Below are positions 8,207 through 16,883 of a stretch of 64,000 nt of DNA, piece by piece; the stretch's first letter is position 1, and every line of letters starts with the position of its first letter. The stretch is taken from the NCBI GenBank assembly GCA_040220875.1, contig JAVJVX010000006.1, forward strand, positions 186,001 through 250,000, read 5' to 3'. Source of the stretch: Alphaproteobacteria bacterium. GTDB lineage: Bacteria > Pseudomonadota > Alphaproteobacteria > JAVJVX01. The notes under the pieces are model-generated. The model was not told where the DNA came from. It saw only the letters and a program-made list of their open reading frames with translations, and ran no database searches. Made by a program: the position numbers and the translations under genes.

Positions 8207-10368
8207 GAAACAGCGTGACGCGTGGCGCAGGTCTCGGCCGGTGCAGCGGCAGAATCCGGCGTCGGCAGGCCAAGCCCGCCGTAAACGCCCCATAATACTT
8301 TCTCGAAACTTTCCCAGTTATAGGTGCTGGCAGCGTAACGCCGGGCGTTTTCGGATTTTTTCCGAACGATCCCGGGGTCCGCAATGCACCGATTGACCGC
8401 CGCGGCGATCGTTTCTTCCCTGCGCGCGTCATAAAGTAGGCCGCAATCGGCCTCGTCGATAATGTGCCGCACGAAATTGAGATCGTTGGCGAGAATCATC
8501 TTGCCGGCATGCAGGTAGTGACTGAGCTTCCGGGGGCAAGCGTAAACGTTGTTCTTGACCGTCCGGAGATAGGTGATACAGCCGACATCGATATCGCGCA
8601 GCACCCCCATCGAAGTCTCGAGCGTCTCCTTGCGCTCGCGGATCGGCGGCAGGAAATAGATCGAGCGGCCTGTCAGGCCCAGCACATCGGCCATGTCCTG
8701 GCAGGACGAGAGGAACTGGTTTTCGGGCGCCCGGATGAAAAGCGCGGCGCCCTCGGCATCCACATGCCGCCAGGCGCGGATCAGCAACTCGACCCCGCGC
8801 GCGGGGGCGATGCCCCCCTGATAAATGAACCTGAGGCGATCGCCCGCCAGTCGGGAAATCTGCGAGTCCGGATTTCTGACCAGGAAATCGGCCGGCACGT
8901 CACGGGGCAACGGATCGACGTTGGGAATCCAGTGGACGCGGGCCAGATCATGCTGATCCCGGATGAACCCGGCCATGTAGGGGGTTACGGTGATGACTTC
9001 GTCGGCGTGACGAATGAAGGGCCGCTCGATCGCCCGCAGCAGCCAGGCACCGGTCCGGGTGATCCCCTCGATCTGGCTGGCGTAATTCTCGTAGCAATTA
9101 TAGACGAGCTTCGCACCGGTCAGCCATTTCAACGCCACGCCGAAGGGCAGAGCCTCGAAATCCTTCACATGAACGGCCGCGGGCGCCACCGGTGTTTCAC
9201 GCCAGGCCATGTACAGGGAAGAGGCACGCAGGAAATTCGTCTGGATAAAATTCCGCAATCGACAGAAGTTCAGCGTCTTCACCTTGTGTTCGAGGGCCGA
9301 TTCGAAGGAGAGGCTGGCCAGCGCCACCGCCTGCGCCGCGCCCGTCCTTTCCAGATCAGGCCTGGGCGCGACGCGTTCCCCATCGCTCCCGCGCGGCGCG
9401 GCTTGTGCGATCAGCTCCTCTTCCGGCGTCGGGGCAGGGTGGCTGTTCCGCGCCGCCGCCGGTTCCGGCGCCTGCTCGGGTGGCCGCGCCGGTCTGGCCG
9501 GATGTTGTTTCGGGATCTCGATCGTCCGCGCCGGGGCCTTCAACCGGGCGACGATTTTTTGCCTGAACGGCCGCGGCACGAGGGAGAACAGGAATGCCTT
9601 GAGCCGCGGACGGTGCAGGAGGAAACCCGATACCAGGAAATAACCGCGCAGGCGCCGCCTGTTTTTTCTGCGTTCACGGACATTTTCCCGGGTCAGGAAC
9701 CTGAGATGCTGCTTGTAATAGCGCCCGCTCGCCCTCGTCAGGCGCGACCGCAGATCCGCTTCCAGCTTCGATCGCACAATTTCCTCGAGTGACTTTTCGT
9801 CGCTCTGTATGCGCGCGTCCTGGTTCAGGAATCCTGCCTTCAGCCCGACAAACAGGAAAAGCCGCCGAACCCGGAAGAAAAACCTCAGATAGAGCGGCAC
9901 CACTCGTTGCGCCAGCACGAAAAGCCGCAGGCTCAGGTATTGCCCCAAAGCGTAGAGGCGGCGGAAGACAGCGTCCCACACCCGGCGTAGAACCTTCGCG
10001 AGGGTTCGAAAGGGCCAGGTCAGGAGCCAGCCCATACTCCACACCCCGAAGCCAAGCGCCAGGGGAATAAAGGGCACCAGGCGGCGAGCCGCGTGCGAGC
10101 CCTGAGCCTTGAAGAGATCGCGAACGAAGCGGGCGCTGGCCCGGATTATGAAGGACGGGCGCGTCGCCAACTGTATATGACGAATCCGGTAGCCGTCCCG
10201 CTCGAGGGTCTCGGGGGCATCCTCATCCCACCAGGCCCCAAAGGCGCGCACGTCATAAACCCGCGACAGCGCCCGCGCCTCAATGCCGATACGATAGGCG
10301 GCGTCCGGCGAGCACCCGACGCCAAAGACCAGTTTCGGCTGGACACTCTGGTAACGTGACTGGTCCAT
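8203..10368 (-). CDS. GT-B family glycosyltransferase with large hydrophobic/basic insertion
   Basis: This 721-residue protein is much longer than the ~380-450 typical of GT4 enzymes. Residues 1-90 look like the start of a GT-B N-domain and the conserved half resumes near residue 375. Recognisable pieces are VYNCYENYASQIEG, HADEVITVTPYMAGFI, IPNVDPLPRD, FIYQGGIAPARGVELLI and a C-terminal YACPRKLSHYLHAGK donor-binding region. Between them lie about 200 residues rich in Phe, Leu, Trp and Arg (95-275) and a Pro/Ala/Glu-rich linker (about 285-345). The insertion could bind the membrane or a partner. The protein resembles the 27097-28572 enzyme in its C-terminal half. ATG 10368 is preceded by GGAG. 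Confidence 0.82.
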   Translation of the reverse strand: MDQSRYQSVQPKLVFGVGCSPDAAYRIGIEARALSRVYDVRAFGAWWDEDAPETLERDGYRIRHIQLATRPSFIIRASARFVRDLFKAQGSHAARRLVPFIPLALGFGVWSMGWLLTWPFRTLAKVLRRVWDAVFRRLYALGQYLSLRLFVLAQRVVPLYLRFFFRVRRLFLFVGLKAGFLNQDARIQSDEKSLEEIVRSKLEADLRSRLTRASGRYYKQHLRFLTRENVRERRKNRRRLRGYFLVSGFLLHRPRLKAFLFSLVPRPFRQKIVARLKAPARTIEIPKQHPARPARPPEQAPEPAAARNSHPAPTPEEELIAQAAPRGSDGERVAPRPDLERTGAAQAVALASLSFESALEHKVKTLNFCRLRNFIQTNFLRASSLYMAWRETPVAPAAVHVKDFEALPFGVALKWLTGAKLVYNCYENYASQIEGITRTGAWLLRAIERPFIRHADEVITVTPYMAGFIRDQHDLARVHWIPNVDPLPRDVPADFLVRNPDSQISRLAGDRLRFIYQGGIAPARGVELLIRAWRHVDAEGAALFIRAPENQFLSSCQDMADVLGLTGRSIYFLPPIRERKETLETSMGVLRDIDVGCITYLRTVKNNVYACPRKLSHYLHAGKMILANDLNFVRHIIDEADCGLLYDARREETIAAAVNRCIADPGIVRKKSENARRYAASTYNWESFEKVLWGVYGGLGLPTPDSAAAPAETCATRHAVS

Positions 10369-10393
10369 GTGCAGGCGCTCCCCCCGGGCCCCC

Positions 10394-11680
10394 TTATACC
10401 TTATCCGGGCGCGAGCGCGGCACCCACGCAGCCCGTCCCGGTGACCGAAGGAATTTCACGAACCCGGCCAGGCGCGGCCGGCGACGGAGAAATTCCCGCA
10501 GACCGAGCAGGCGCCAGTTTAGCCAGTCTTCCACCCGGTTGCGCAACAGGGCAAGTCTGGCATCGCCCGCTGGCGGCCGATCCGGTATTTGCGAAACGAT
10601 GTCGGCCACGAAATGCCGATAGTGGTAGCGTTCCGAGGCAATGAGGTCCCGATAGGCGTTGTCGACGATCCGCTGCCGGCGTTCCTCGTCATTCAGAGAG
10701 GCAAGTATCTCGTGGATATTGGAAAAATCCTGCCTGAGCGGAATGTAGTGCACCCAGGGCTCCAGAATGCCGTTGTACCGGCCCTCCACCAGTATCTGGC
10801 ATGCCCCGGCCATCGCACATTCGAACACCCGTGGCGAGATGACGGCGCCATCCAGGCTTTCGCCCTGCCCCGGAAAGCAGGCGGCCTCGATCTCGTCATA
10901 CGCCGCTTCCGGATGGTCGCCCTCGTAGGCGATGCACCGCGTCATGATGTCCCCACTACGGTCCAGTACGCTGGAGCCGCCCTCGACACCGATCTGATAC
11001 CGGCTGCGGGCGAGGAAATTCAGCCAGTCCTGCCCGTTTAATGTGTCCTCCAGATCGACCGACAGGTCACAGTTGAGCCCGTAGCGGGGCGCTTTCTCCT
11101 TGAAGATATCGCAGATCTTCCATTTCAGGACGCCAAGCGGCCCGTTTCTCGCCCGCGCCTTGAAGGAGCGATAGCCGATATCTATATCCCTCGCGCGCAC
11201 CCGGCGGCGCGCATCGGCAACCTGTTTGACGAGCACATCGTCCACATACCCCGCGAGGGAGGGACGGATTTTCACCCGGGCGGGGATGTGCCCCTCATAA
11301 GCCGTTCGCCGCGCGTCCTCTGTCGCGAGGAGCGAATAAACGACGCCCACACCAAAATCCGCGATGAACCGGCACAGGGCGTCCGTGTTATTTGCCTCGT
11401 CCTGGGCGATAGCGATTTTCGTGCAATCCAGATTCTTGATGAACTCGAGAACGCCCTGCGCCCGGCGAAAAACTTCCCGCGAGGGCCGGCAGATGAGGAA
11501 CGTGTTATGGAAGACAACCGCGTCCCACCTGAGTTCCCGCAGGTAGGCCGGAACCTTCTCCCAGTACAAATTCAGATGAAAGACATTGTGCTCGGAGTAT
11601 TTCGCCAGCGAATAGAGATGCGTGAGGATTGCATCCCGGACGGGGAATCTGGGCGAACGGTATATGACCAGGATATTCAT
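10394..11680 (-). CDS. Glycosyltransferase (family-1-like, polysaccharide cluster)
   Basis: This 428-residue protein starts at ATG 11680 (Met-Asn-Ile-Leu-Val-Ile-Tyr-Arg-Ser-Pro), overlapping the upstream gene's stop by 4 bases. The N-terminal half has a GT-B-like Rossmann pattern; the C-terminal half has ISPRVFECAMAGACQILVEGRYNGILEP in two consecutive blocks, typical of nucleotide-sugar binding in DUF/GT1-like spore-coat and O-antigen transferases. Near the C-terminus, two short Arg-rich segments may contact the membrane. It probably adds one residue of the repeat unit on the cytoplasmic face. Donor and acceptor are unknown. Confidence 0.72.
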   Translation of the reverse strand: MNILVIYRSPRFPVRDAILTHLYSLAKYSEHNVFHLNLYWEKVPAYLRELRWDAVVFHNTFLICRPSREVFRRAQGVLEFIKNLDCTKIAIAQDEANNTDALCRFIADFGVGVVYSLLATEDARRTAYEGHIPARVKIRPSLAGYVDDVLVKQVADARRRVRARDIDIGYRSFKARARNGPLGVLKWKICDIFKEKAPRYGLNCDLSVDLEDTLNGQDWLNFLARSRYQIGVEGGSSVLDRSGDIMTRCIAYEGDHPEAAYDEIEAACFPGQGESLDGAVISPRVFECAMAGACQILVEGRYNGILEPWVHYIPLRQDFSNIHEILASLNDEERRQRIVDNAYRDLIASERYHYRHFVADIVSQIPDRPPAGDARLALLRNRVEDWLNWRLLGLREFLRRRPRLAGFVKFLRSPGRAAWVPRSRPDKV

Positions 11681-12930
11681 CGTCGATCGGCCCTGGAACT
11701 GAGATGTTCTTCCAAAATTCCGGAAAAAATCTCTCCCTCCCGGTCCCAGCAAAGTTCCCTGAATGCGATTTTGCAGTTCCTCTTATAACGAGGAAGATTG
11801 TCGGGATGCATAAGGAAATTGATTTTTTCGGCTATGTCCCGGGGATTCGTTTCGTCACAGATAACACCGACGCCGTATGTTTCAACAATGTTACGCATGT
11901 CGCGGATCGTTGTACTCACCACCGGCAATTCCGCCCCGATCATTTCGAAAACGCGATTGGGCAGACTGATCCTGTTGTTTAACGTCGTGCGCTGGCGCAC
12001 GTTCACCCCCGCGTCCGCTCCCGACAAATAATCCAGAAGATCCGGGCTCTTAACCAGAGGAAGAAAGGAAACCCGCTCGCTAACGCCCAGGCTTCGGGCT
12101 TTCTCGCGCAGAAACGTTTCGTAATCCGGCGGCGCGAATTTGCCGAGCGTCGCAAACCTGATATGGCGCGCCACAAAGGGCATGGCCTCGATCACTTCCT
12201 CGACGCCCTGGCCGGCGTAAACCGTGTTCAGATGGACGATCAGTTTTTGTCCTTCTCCCAGCCCCGCATCCTGCCTGATCGAAGACTGCCCGCTGACCGC
12301 CACGTGGTAGCGGACATTTCTGATGACATGGCTGGAGGCGGCGAACCCGCGTTCCTTCAGGAGGTCGGCCAGGCCGTGCGAGACGGTAAAACTGAGCCGG
12401 CCAAGCCTGAGAAGCTGCCGTTCCACGAATATTTCGATCCGACGGAAGAAACCGGGGCGGGGGCCGGCCTCCTTGTGGTCGTGATGATAGGGCGCCTCGA
12501 CATAGTCGACCGCGAGAGTGCCGGAGGCAAACAGCTTGATGGCGGTGGCGGCCAGGATCGAATGGTGATCGTGCGCGAGGATCAGGTCAAACCTGTCTCC
12601 CCGGAAGCGCCGCGCGGCTTCCCTGGCGAAAACATACCGCCGCGTAAAAAGCTGCATGACCGTTCGGCGCCAAAGACCGCGCCCGTATTTGCGCAGCCTT
12701 TGGGCAATTCCGGCTGGCTCGTCCCGGATTTTGAGAGTCTTCGGAAAATCGAAAGCCAGAACACCGGTCTCGACGAACCGGATATCCGGGCCTGATCGCA
12801 TCAGGTCCCTGTCCGGGTTTTGCAGAGCAAAGACGGTCACGTCGTGCCCCCGGCTGCTCAGGGCGGCGGCCTGGCGGAAAACCCTCGTGTTTCGCTCCAG
12901 GTCCTTGAATGCGACGATGATGACCTTCAA
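11677..12930 (-). CDS. GT4-family glycosyltransferase
   Basis: I place the start at TTG 12930, giving LKVIIVAFKDLERNTR, because the paralogue at 17690-19066 begins with the near-identical MRVCILACKDLRLNTR. A TTG at 12969 is the alternative. The protein has 417 residues. The N-domain carries the AHDHHSILAA acceptor loop and the C-domain the GT4 signature RISLPNRVFEMIGAELPVVS, with its Glu two-thirds along. LIVHLNTVYAGQGVEEVIEA marks the second Rossmann domain. It is a retaining transferase using a nucleotide-sugar donor on the cytoplasmic face. Coupling to the next gene is by ATGA. Confidence 0.85.
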   Translation of the reverse strand: MKVIIVAFKDLERNTRVFRQAAALSSRGHDVTVFALQNPDRDLMRSGPDIRFVETGVLAFDFPKTLKIRDEPAGIAQRLRKYGRGLWRRTVMQLFTRRYVFAREAARRFRGDRFDLILAHDHHSILAATAIKLFASGTLAVDYVEAPYHHDHKEAGPRPGFFRRIEIFVERQLLRLGRLSFTVSHGLADLLKERGFAASSHVIRNVRYHVAVSGQSSIRQDAGLGEGQKLIVHLNTVYAGQGVEEVIEAMPFVARHIRFATLGKFAPPDYETFLREKARSLGVSERVSFLPLVKSPDLLDYLSGADAGVNVRQRTTLNNRISLPNRVFEMIGAELPVVSTTIRDMRNIVETYGVGVICDETNPRDIAEKINFLMHPDNLPRYKRNCKIAFRELCWDREGEIFSGILEEHLSSRADRR

Positions 12931-13017
12931 ATTCTTCTCACTGCGAGCGGCCGGCGCAAGCCTGGGCAATCGAGATCCGGGGCGACGTCGACACGCAATA
13001 CTCGTCCGGCGCCCGGT

Positions 13018-14169
13018 CTAGGACGACCACCGCACGCGCGGCATGATCCGGTCGGGCACGATCCGCTCGCGGAAGCGGATCACCTTTTCCAGCATGGCGC
13101 CGACGACATCGTCGGTCATCAGATGGGGCTTGAGACCAAGCTCCTTGAGCCCTGTGTAGACCGGATTGTAATAGTGGTCCTCGGCCTCCTTGCGGGGGTT
13201 GTCTATGCGCTTGATGGTAACGCTGAGCCCCATGCCCTTGCCGACGCGCTCGATGATCTCGGCCAGTTCGTTGACCGTGAACGTCTGTGTCACCTGATTG
13301 AAGATGCGGAGCTCTCCGGGGCCCGCCGGATGCGCTGCCGCCAGGTCCACGCATTGCAGGGTGTCCTTCAGGTTGAGGTAGCCGCGCGTCTGTCCGCCCT
13401 TGCCGTAGACGGTGAGCGGAACGCCGGCAACCGCCTGAACCAGGAAGCGATTGACCACCGTTCCGAAGATATCGTCATAGTGAAAATTGGGCAGCAAGCC
13501 CTCGTCAGCCAGGGATTCGGCCGTGTCGAGCCCGTAAACCGGGCCCTGCATGAGGTCAGTGACACGAAGCCCGTAGGTGCGCACGTAAAACCACAACAGG
13601 TCGGTATCGAGCACCTTGGTCGTGTGATAGAGGCTGCCGGCCTGGCGCGGAAACAGGAAACGGTGCTCCCGACCCTTGTGCCTGATGTCGATCCACCCTT
13701 CCTCGATATCGATATCCGGCGTGCCGTATTCGCCCATAGTGCCCAGCTTGACGATATGACACTCGGGGCATTTCTCCTTGACGGCCCAGATTATGTTGAA
13801 CGTGACGCCGAGATTGTTCGTCAGCGTCAGATGGGCCGAGTCGAAATCCTTCATCGAATATGGGGCCGAGGGCTGTTCGGCGTAATGCACCACAACGTCA
13901 GGCGAAAATTTCTCGAACAGATCGAAAACCGCGGCGCTGTCCATGAGGTCGAGTTCGTCAAAGTCTATCTTGCGTCCGAAATGGCGCTCGAACAGGGCGG
14001 TGCGCGCGGGAAGCCGGTCGCCTTCGATCAGCGCGCCCGAATCGGTCTCCTGCGCGATAGCACGGCGCAGGTAATTATCGACGATGCGGACCTCGTGACC
14101 CTGCGCCGCGAAATGCATGGCGGTCGGCCAGCCGAGGTATCCGTCACCACCACAGATCAGTATCCGCAT
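13018..14169 (-). CDS. UDP-sulfoquinovose synthase-like SDR (SQD1/SqdB family)
   Basis: This protein of 383 residues begins at ATG 14169; an overlapping GTG one codon earlier is possible. GGDGYLG at 7-13 binds NAD. The catalytic Thr144 (LGTMGEYG), Tyr181 and Lys185 (YHTTK) fall at the spacing known for SQD1 (Thr145, Tyr182, Lys186). SQD1 landmarks are retained: a conserved IEEG segment, RQAGSLYHTTKVLDT, MQGPVYG and GGQTRGYLNL. SQD1 makes UDP-sulfoquinovose from UDP-glucose and sulfite. In a polysaccharide cluster the product could be a sulfonated sugar, or the enzyme could have drifted to a plain dehydratase/epimerase. The stop of the Gfo/Idh gene directly precedes the start. Confidence 0.82.
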   Translation of the reverse strand: MRILICGGDGYLGWPTAMHFAAQGHEVRIVDNYLRRAIAQETDSGALIEGDRLPARTALFERHFGRKIDFDELDLMDSAAVFDLFEKFSPDVVVHYAEQPSAPYSMKDFDSAHLTLTNNLGVTFNIIWAVKEKCPECHIVKLGTMGEYGTPDIDIEEGWIDIRHKGREHRFLFPRQAGSLYHTTKVLDTDLLWFYVRTYGLRVTDLMQGPVYGLDTAESLADEGLLPNFHYDDIFGTVVNRFLVQAVAGVPLTVYGKGGQTRGYLNLKDTLQCVDLAAAHPAGPGELRIFNQVTQTFTVNELAEIIERVGKGMGLSVTIKRIDNPRKEAEDHYYNPVYTGLKELGLKPHLMTDDVVGAMLEKVIRFRERIVPDRIMPRVRWSS

Positions 14170-14172
14170 CAC

Positions 14173-15234
14173 TCACGCACCCCCGATTGATTCCGTACCG
14201 GCCGCGGCCGTCTCGCTGTCCGTCCCGGCGGGAAGAGGCCCAATCGGTCCCAGTTTTGCAACCCCCTCCTTGAGACGGACGGAGTCCGCGAGGCTGCACC
14301 GTTCGGGCGTCCTGCCCGCGCGGACCGCGTCAAGAAACGCCGTCATCTGACGCAGGAACAGATTCGCCGGCCCGGCGGCGAGATTCGTCAGGCCGGCCGG
14401 ATAACCGCCGGCCGCCTCGATCAGCGTCAGGCCGGTCGGCAGCTCCGACTGGATCGAGCCCCGGAAACTGCCGTTTTCGCCCTGAATTTCAACCACCTGG
14501 CTGAAAGCCGGCGTGACCATGTCGGCCTGGATATAGACGGTAAGCCCGCCCGCCATCCGGAACCTGGCAAGAACGAAATCCTCCGCATTCACGTTTTCCA
14601 TCCGACCCTGAATCCGGCGCGCCGGGCGCATCAGATCGACGCTCAGCAATTCGGCCGCCTCGACAGGGCCGAACAGCCAGATGGCGAGATCGAGCATATG
14701 GACCAGCATTTCGTTGACCGCGCCGCCGCCGCTCTCGCGCCGATGCTTCCAGAGCTGATGCGAGCCCCGGCCGCCGATCCGCAACCAGGCGAGGACGGGG
14801 CGGCCCAGAGGTGAAGCCTCGCCGGCTGGCGGGTTCAGGATGGCGTGCGCCATCTCGAAGGCCGGCGCGAAGCGATAGATATAGCCAACCATGCCCACCA
14901 GGCCGGCCTCCCTGGTCAGCCTGTCCAGTTCGCGCGCCTCATCCAGGGTTTCGCAAAGCGGCTTCTCGCAGAAGAAATGCTTGCCCGCGGAAATGGCCCG
15001 CCGGATCAGCGGAGCATGCGACGGGGTGGGCGTGGCGATGTCGATGGCCCGGATCGCAGGGTCCGCGAAAAGCGCCTCTACCGAGTCCGCCGCCAGGACG
15101 CCCTTCTCCTCGGCAAGCCGGCGCGCCAGGGCCCGGTCCTGATCCGCCAGAACCATCTCGATCCCGCCGCCCGCCGTCAATCCAGATATATGCTTGGGCG
15201 CCTGCTTGCCGCACCCGATCAATCCAATCTTCAT
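14173..15234 (-). CDS. Gfo/Idh/MocA-family sugar oxidoreductase
   Basis: This protein of 353 residues has an N-terminal Rossmann domain (GLIGCGKQAPKH, residues 4-15), the cofactor/catalytic Glu-Lys-Pro at 90-92 in FFCEKPLCE and a C-terminal beta-sheet domain with GGGAVNEMLVHMLDLAIWLFG. The His of that helix is the usual second catalytic residue. It oxidises or reduces a sugar or nucleotide sugar with NAD(P). It is not a second WbpB, since the WbpB-specific segments are missing. Its position between the SQD1-like gene and the exporter ATPase, with ATGA coupling to the latter, suggests action on the same sugar as the SQD1-like enzyme. Confidence 0.85.
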   Translation of the reverse strand: MKIGLIGCGKQAPKHISGLTAGGGIEMVLADQDRALARRLAEEKGVLAADSVEALFADPAIRAIDIATPTPSHAPLIRRAISAGKHFFCEKPLCETLDEARELDRLTREAGLVGMVGYIYRFAPAFEMAHAILNPPAGEASPLGRPVLAWLRIGGRGSHQLWKHRRESGGGAVNEMLVHMLDLAIWLFGPVEAAELLSVDLMRPARRIQGRMENVNAEDFVLARFRMAGGLTVYIQADMVTPAFSQVVEIQGENGSFRGSIQSELPTGLTLIEAAGGYPAGLTNLAAGPANLFLRQMTAFLDAVRAGRTPERCSLADSVRLKEGVAKLGPIGPLPAGTDSETAAAGTESIGGA

Positions 15235-16874
15235 GACTCGGTCCGCTCCTGATCCCCTTCCGGCCTTTCCTGGCCGCTGTTCTTGCTGCTCCTGCCCACG
15301 AGCCGGCTGGCCGACCAGCGACTGGGATGAAGGATCAGCGAATGTTCTTTGGAATCGCGCGCCAGAATCTTGAACTCGAAACTGCGCGACAGGGTTTCCA
15401 GATTTTCATCGACGTCAATATCGCCCAGGGTCCTGAAAAGTGCCACGGTGAAGATGATCGATCCGGGTCCGAAATAGTTCGGTTCAAACGTTACCGTGCG
15501 GCGGTACACCTCGCCCGTTTCGACGTCGAGTGTTTCGCCATCACTGATGTGCCGGCTGAGCCACCGGCCATCCGGGGTGAAGAAAAGCGTCACAAACTTG
15601 CAATCCGTCCTGCCCGTGATCAGGGCCTCGAACTCGATATCAATCCGGAAGGGTTCGCCCAGCTCGAGCACGCCGACGGGGGTGTCGTCGAGGCGGCGCA
15701 TCATGACCGAGGTGACCGCGATGCCGAATTGCGCCGGCGGCCAGCGCGAAATGCCGCTGGATGCGCTGATATTGCTTTCAATCAGGCGGCGCGCGGCGCG
15801 CGGCCCTTCCTTGTCCGGCCCTTCCTTGTCCGGCCCATCCTTGTCCGGCCCATCATCTTCCCGGGCGGACGGCAGCGTTTGCTGCCGCGGCCGGTCTACC
15901 TCATCCCCTTTCGCCGCCGATCCGTCGACCCCGGGAGAGTCCGGTTGCGCCGGCCCGGCCGTCTTCGCCGCCATGCTGTCCAGCGCTGCCTGCAGTATCT
16001 CGCGGCGAAAATCACTGTCCGCTACCGTCTGCGCGGCCACCTGATCGATATGTCGTTCAGACGCCTCCTTTCGGAGCCGCTCGGTAAACTCTTCATAAGC
16101 CTTGACCACCGAGAGCGCCGCGCCATCCATGACGATCTCGCCCCGTTCCAGCCAGACGACCCGCTCGCAGAACTGCATCACCTGGGCCGTTGAATGGGAG
16201 ACGAGCAGCAACGTGCATTGGCCGCTCAGAAGAGATTTCATGCGTCGCGCAGACTTGGCGGAGAAATAAGCGTCACCTGCGCCAAGCACCTCGTCGATAA
16301 CAACCAGATCAGGGCGGATCGAGGTGGCGACGGCGAAGGTCAGTCGGGCCCGCATGCCTTTCGAATATTTTTTGAGCGGCTGGTCCAGAAAATCGCCCAG
16401 TTCGGTAAATTCCACCACATTCCGGACCAGATCCTCGAGGGTCTGCTTATCCAGGTTCCGCCGAAGGGCGAGTGCGCCGCGAATGTTCTCGATGCCACTA
16501 AGGTCCGGATGAAACCCGACGCCCGCATCGAACAGCGCCTCGATATCGCCGTAGACATCGCGGGTGCCACTGTCGGGTTCGAGCGTGCCAGTGATGATTT
16601 TCAACAGGGTCGTCTTGCCGGCGCCGTTGCGGCCGATAATTCCGACACGTTCGCCACGACGGACATCCAGGTGAATATTCTTGAGCGCGTGGTACGAGGG
16701 GATCTCGCGGCGCAGGCCCGGAACCAGCCGCCACTTGTTCAGCCCAAGCGTCACGGCCATGATCTCCCACGGGCTCCTGAAAAGCGGGAAGCGCTTCTCG
16801 ACCCCGGCGAGGGTGATCGCCGCCAGGCTGTCGCCCGCCGGCAGTTCCGAAGGAATGGAGGGGGTTGCTGTCAT
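15231..16874 (-). CDS. wzt: Polysaccharide ABC exporter ATPase with C-terminal Wzt-type glycan-binding domain
   Basis: This protein of 547 residues has an ABC domain at about 1-275: Walker A GRNGAGKT (81-88), signature YSKGMRARL, Walker B LVVIDEVLGAGD and the switch His in LLVSHS. After a linker (about 275-375) comes a Wzt-type beta-sandwich (about 380-520) that in the family reads the terminal modification of the glycan before export. The linker contains a tandem repeat, Asp/Glu-Gly-Pro-Asp-Lys. With the permease it moves undecaprenyl-linked polysaccharide across the inner membrane. The domain implies that the chain end is capped, which fits the methyltransferase and formyltransferase in the cluster. 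Confidence 0.93.
   Translation of the reverse strand: MTATPSIPSELPAGDSLAAITLAGVEKRFPLFRSPWEIMAVTLGLNKWRLVPGLRREIPSYHALKNIHLDVRRGERVGIIGRNGAGKTTLLKIITGTLEPDSGTRDVYGDIEALFDAGVGFHPDLSGIENIRGALALRRNLDKQTLEDLVRNVVEFTELGDFLDQPLKKYSKGMRARLTFAVATSIRPDLVVIDEVLGAGDAYFSAKSARRMKSLLSGQCTLLLVSHSTAQVMQFCERVVWLERGEIVMDGAALSVVKAYEEFTERLRKEASERHIDQVAAQTVADSDFRREILQAALDSMAAKTAGPAQPDSPGVDGSAAKGDEVDRPRQQTLPSAREDDGPDKDGPDKEGPDKEGPRAARRLIESNISASSGISRWPPAQFGIAVTSVMMRRLDDTPVGVLELGEPFRIDIEFEALITGRTDCKFVTLFFTPDGRWLSRHISDGETLDVETGEVYRRTVTFEPNYFGPGSIIFTVALFRTLGDIDVDENLETLSRSFEFKILARDSKEHSLILHPSRWSASRLVGRSSKNSGQERPEGDQERTES
15802..15861. repeat. 15-bp tandem repeat in the exporter-ATPase linker
   Basis: Three near-perfect copies of GGCCCTTCCTTGTCC (15802-15846; the third copy has one change) and a degenerate fourth (15847-15861) encode Gly-Pro-Asp-Lys-Asp/Glu units on the minus strand. 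The repeat is in frame and can change copy number without frameshift. Confidence 0.88.
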
Positions 16875-16883
16875 GATGTCCTG

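Noticed and set aside
8464-9792. Plus-strand open frame opposite the large glycosyltransferase
   Set aside because: The composition is typical of an antisense frame and it lacks a ribosome site; the minus strand has GT-B landmarks on both sides.
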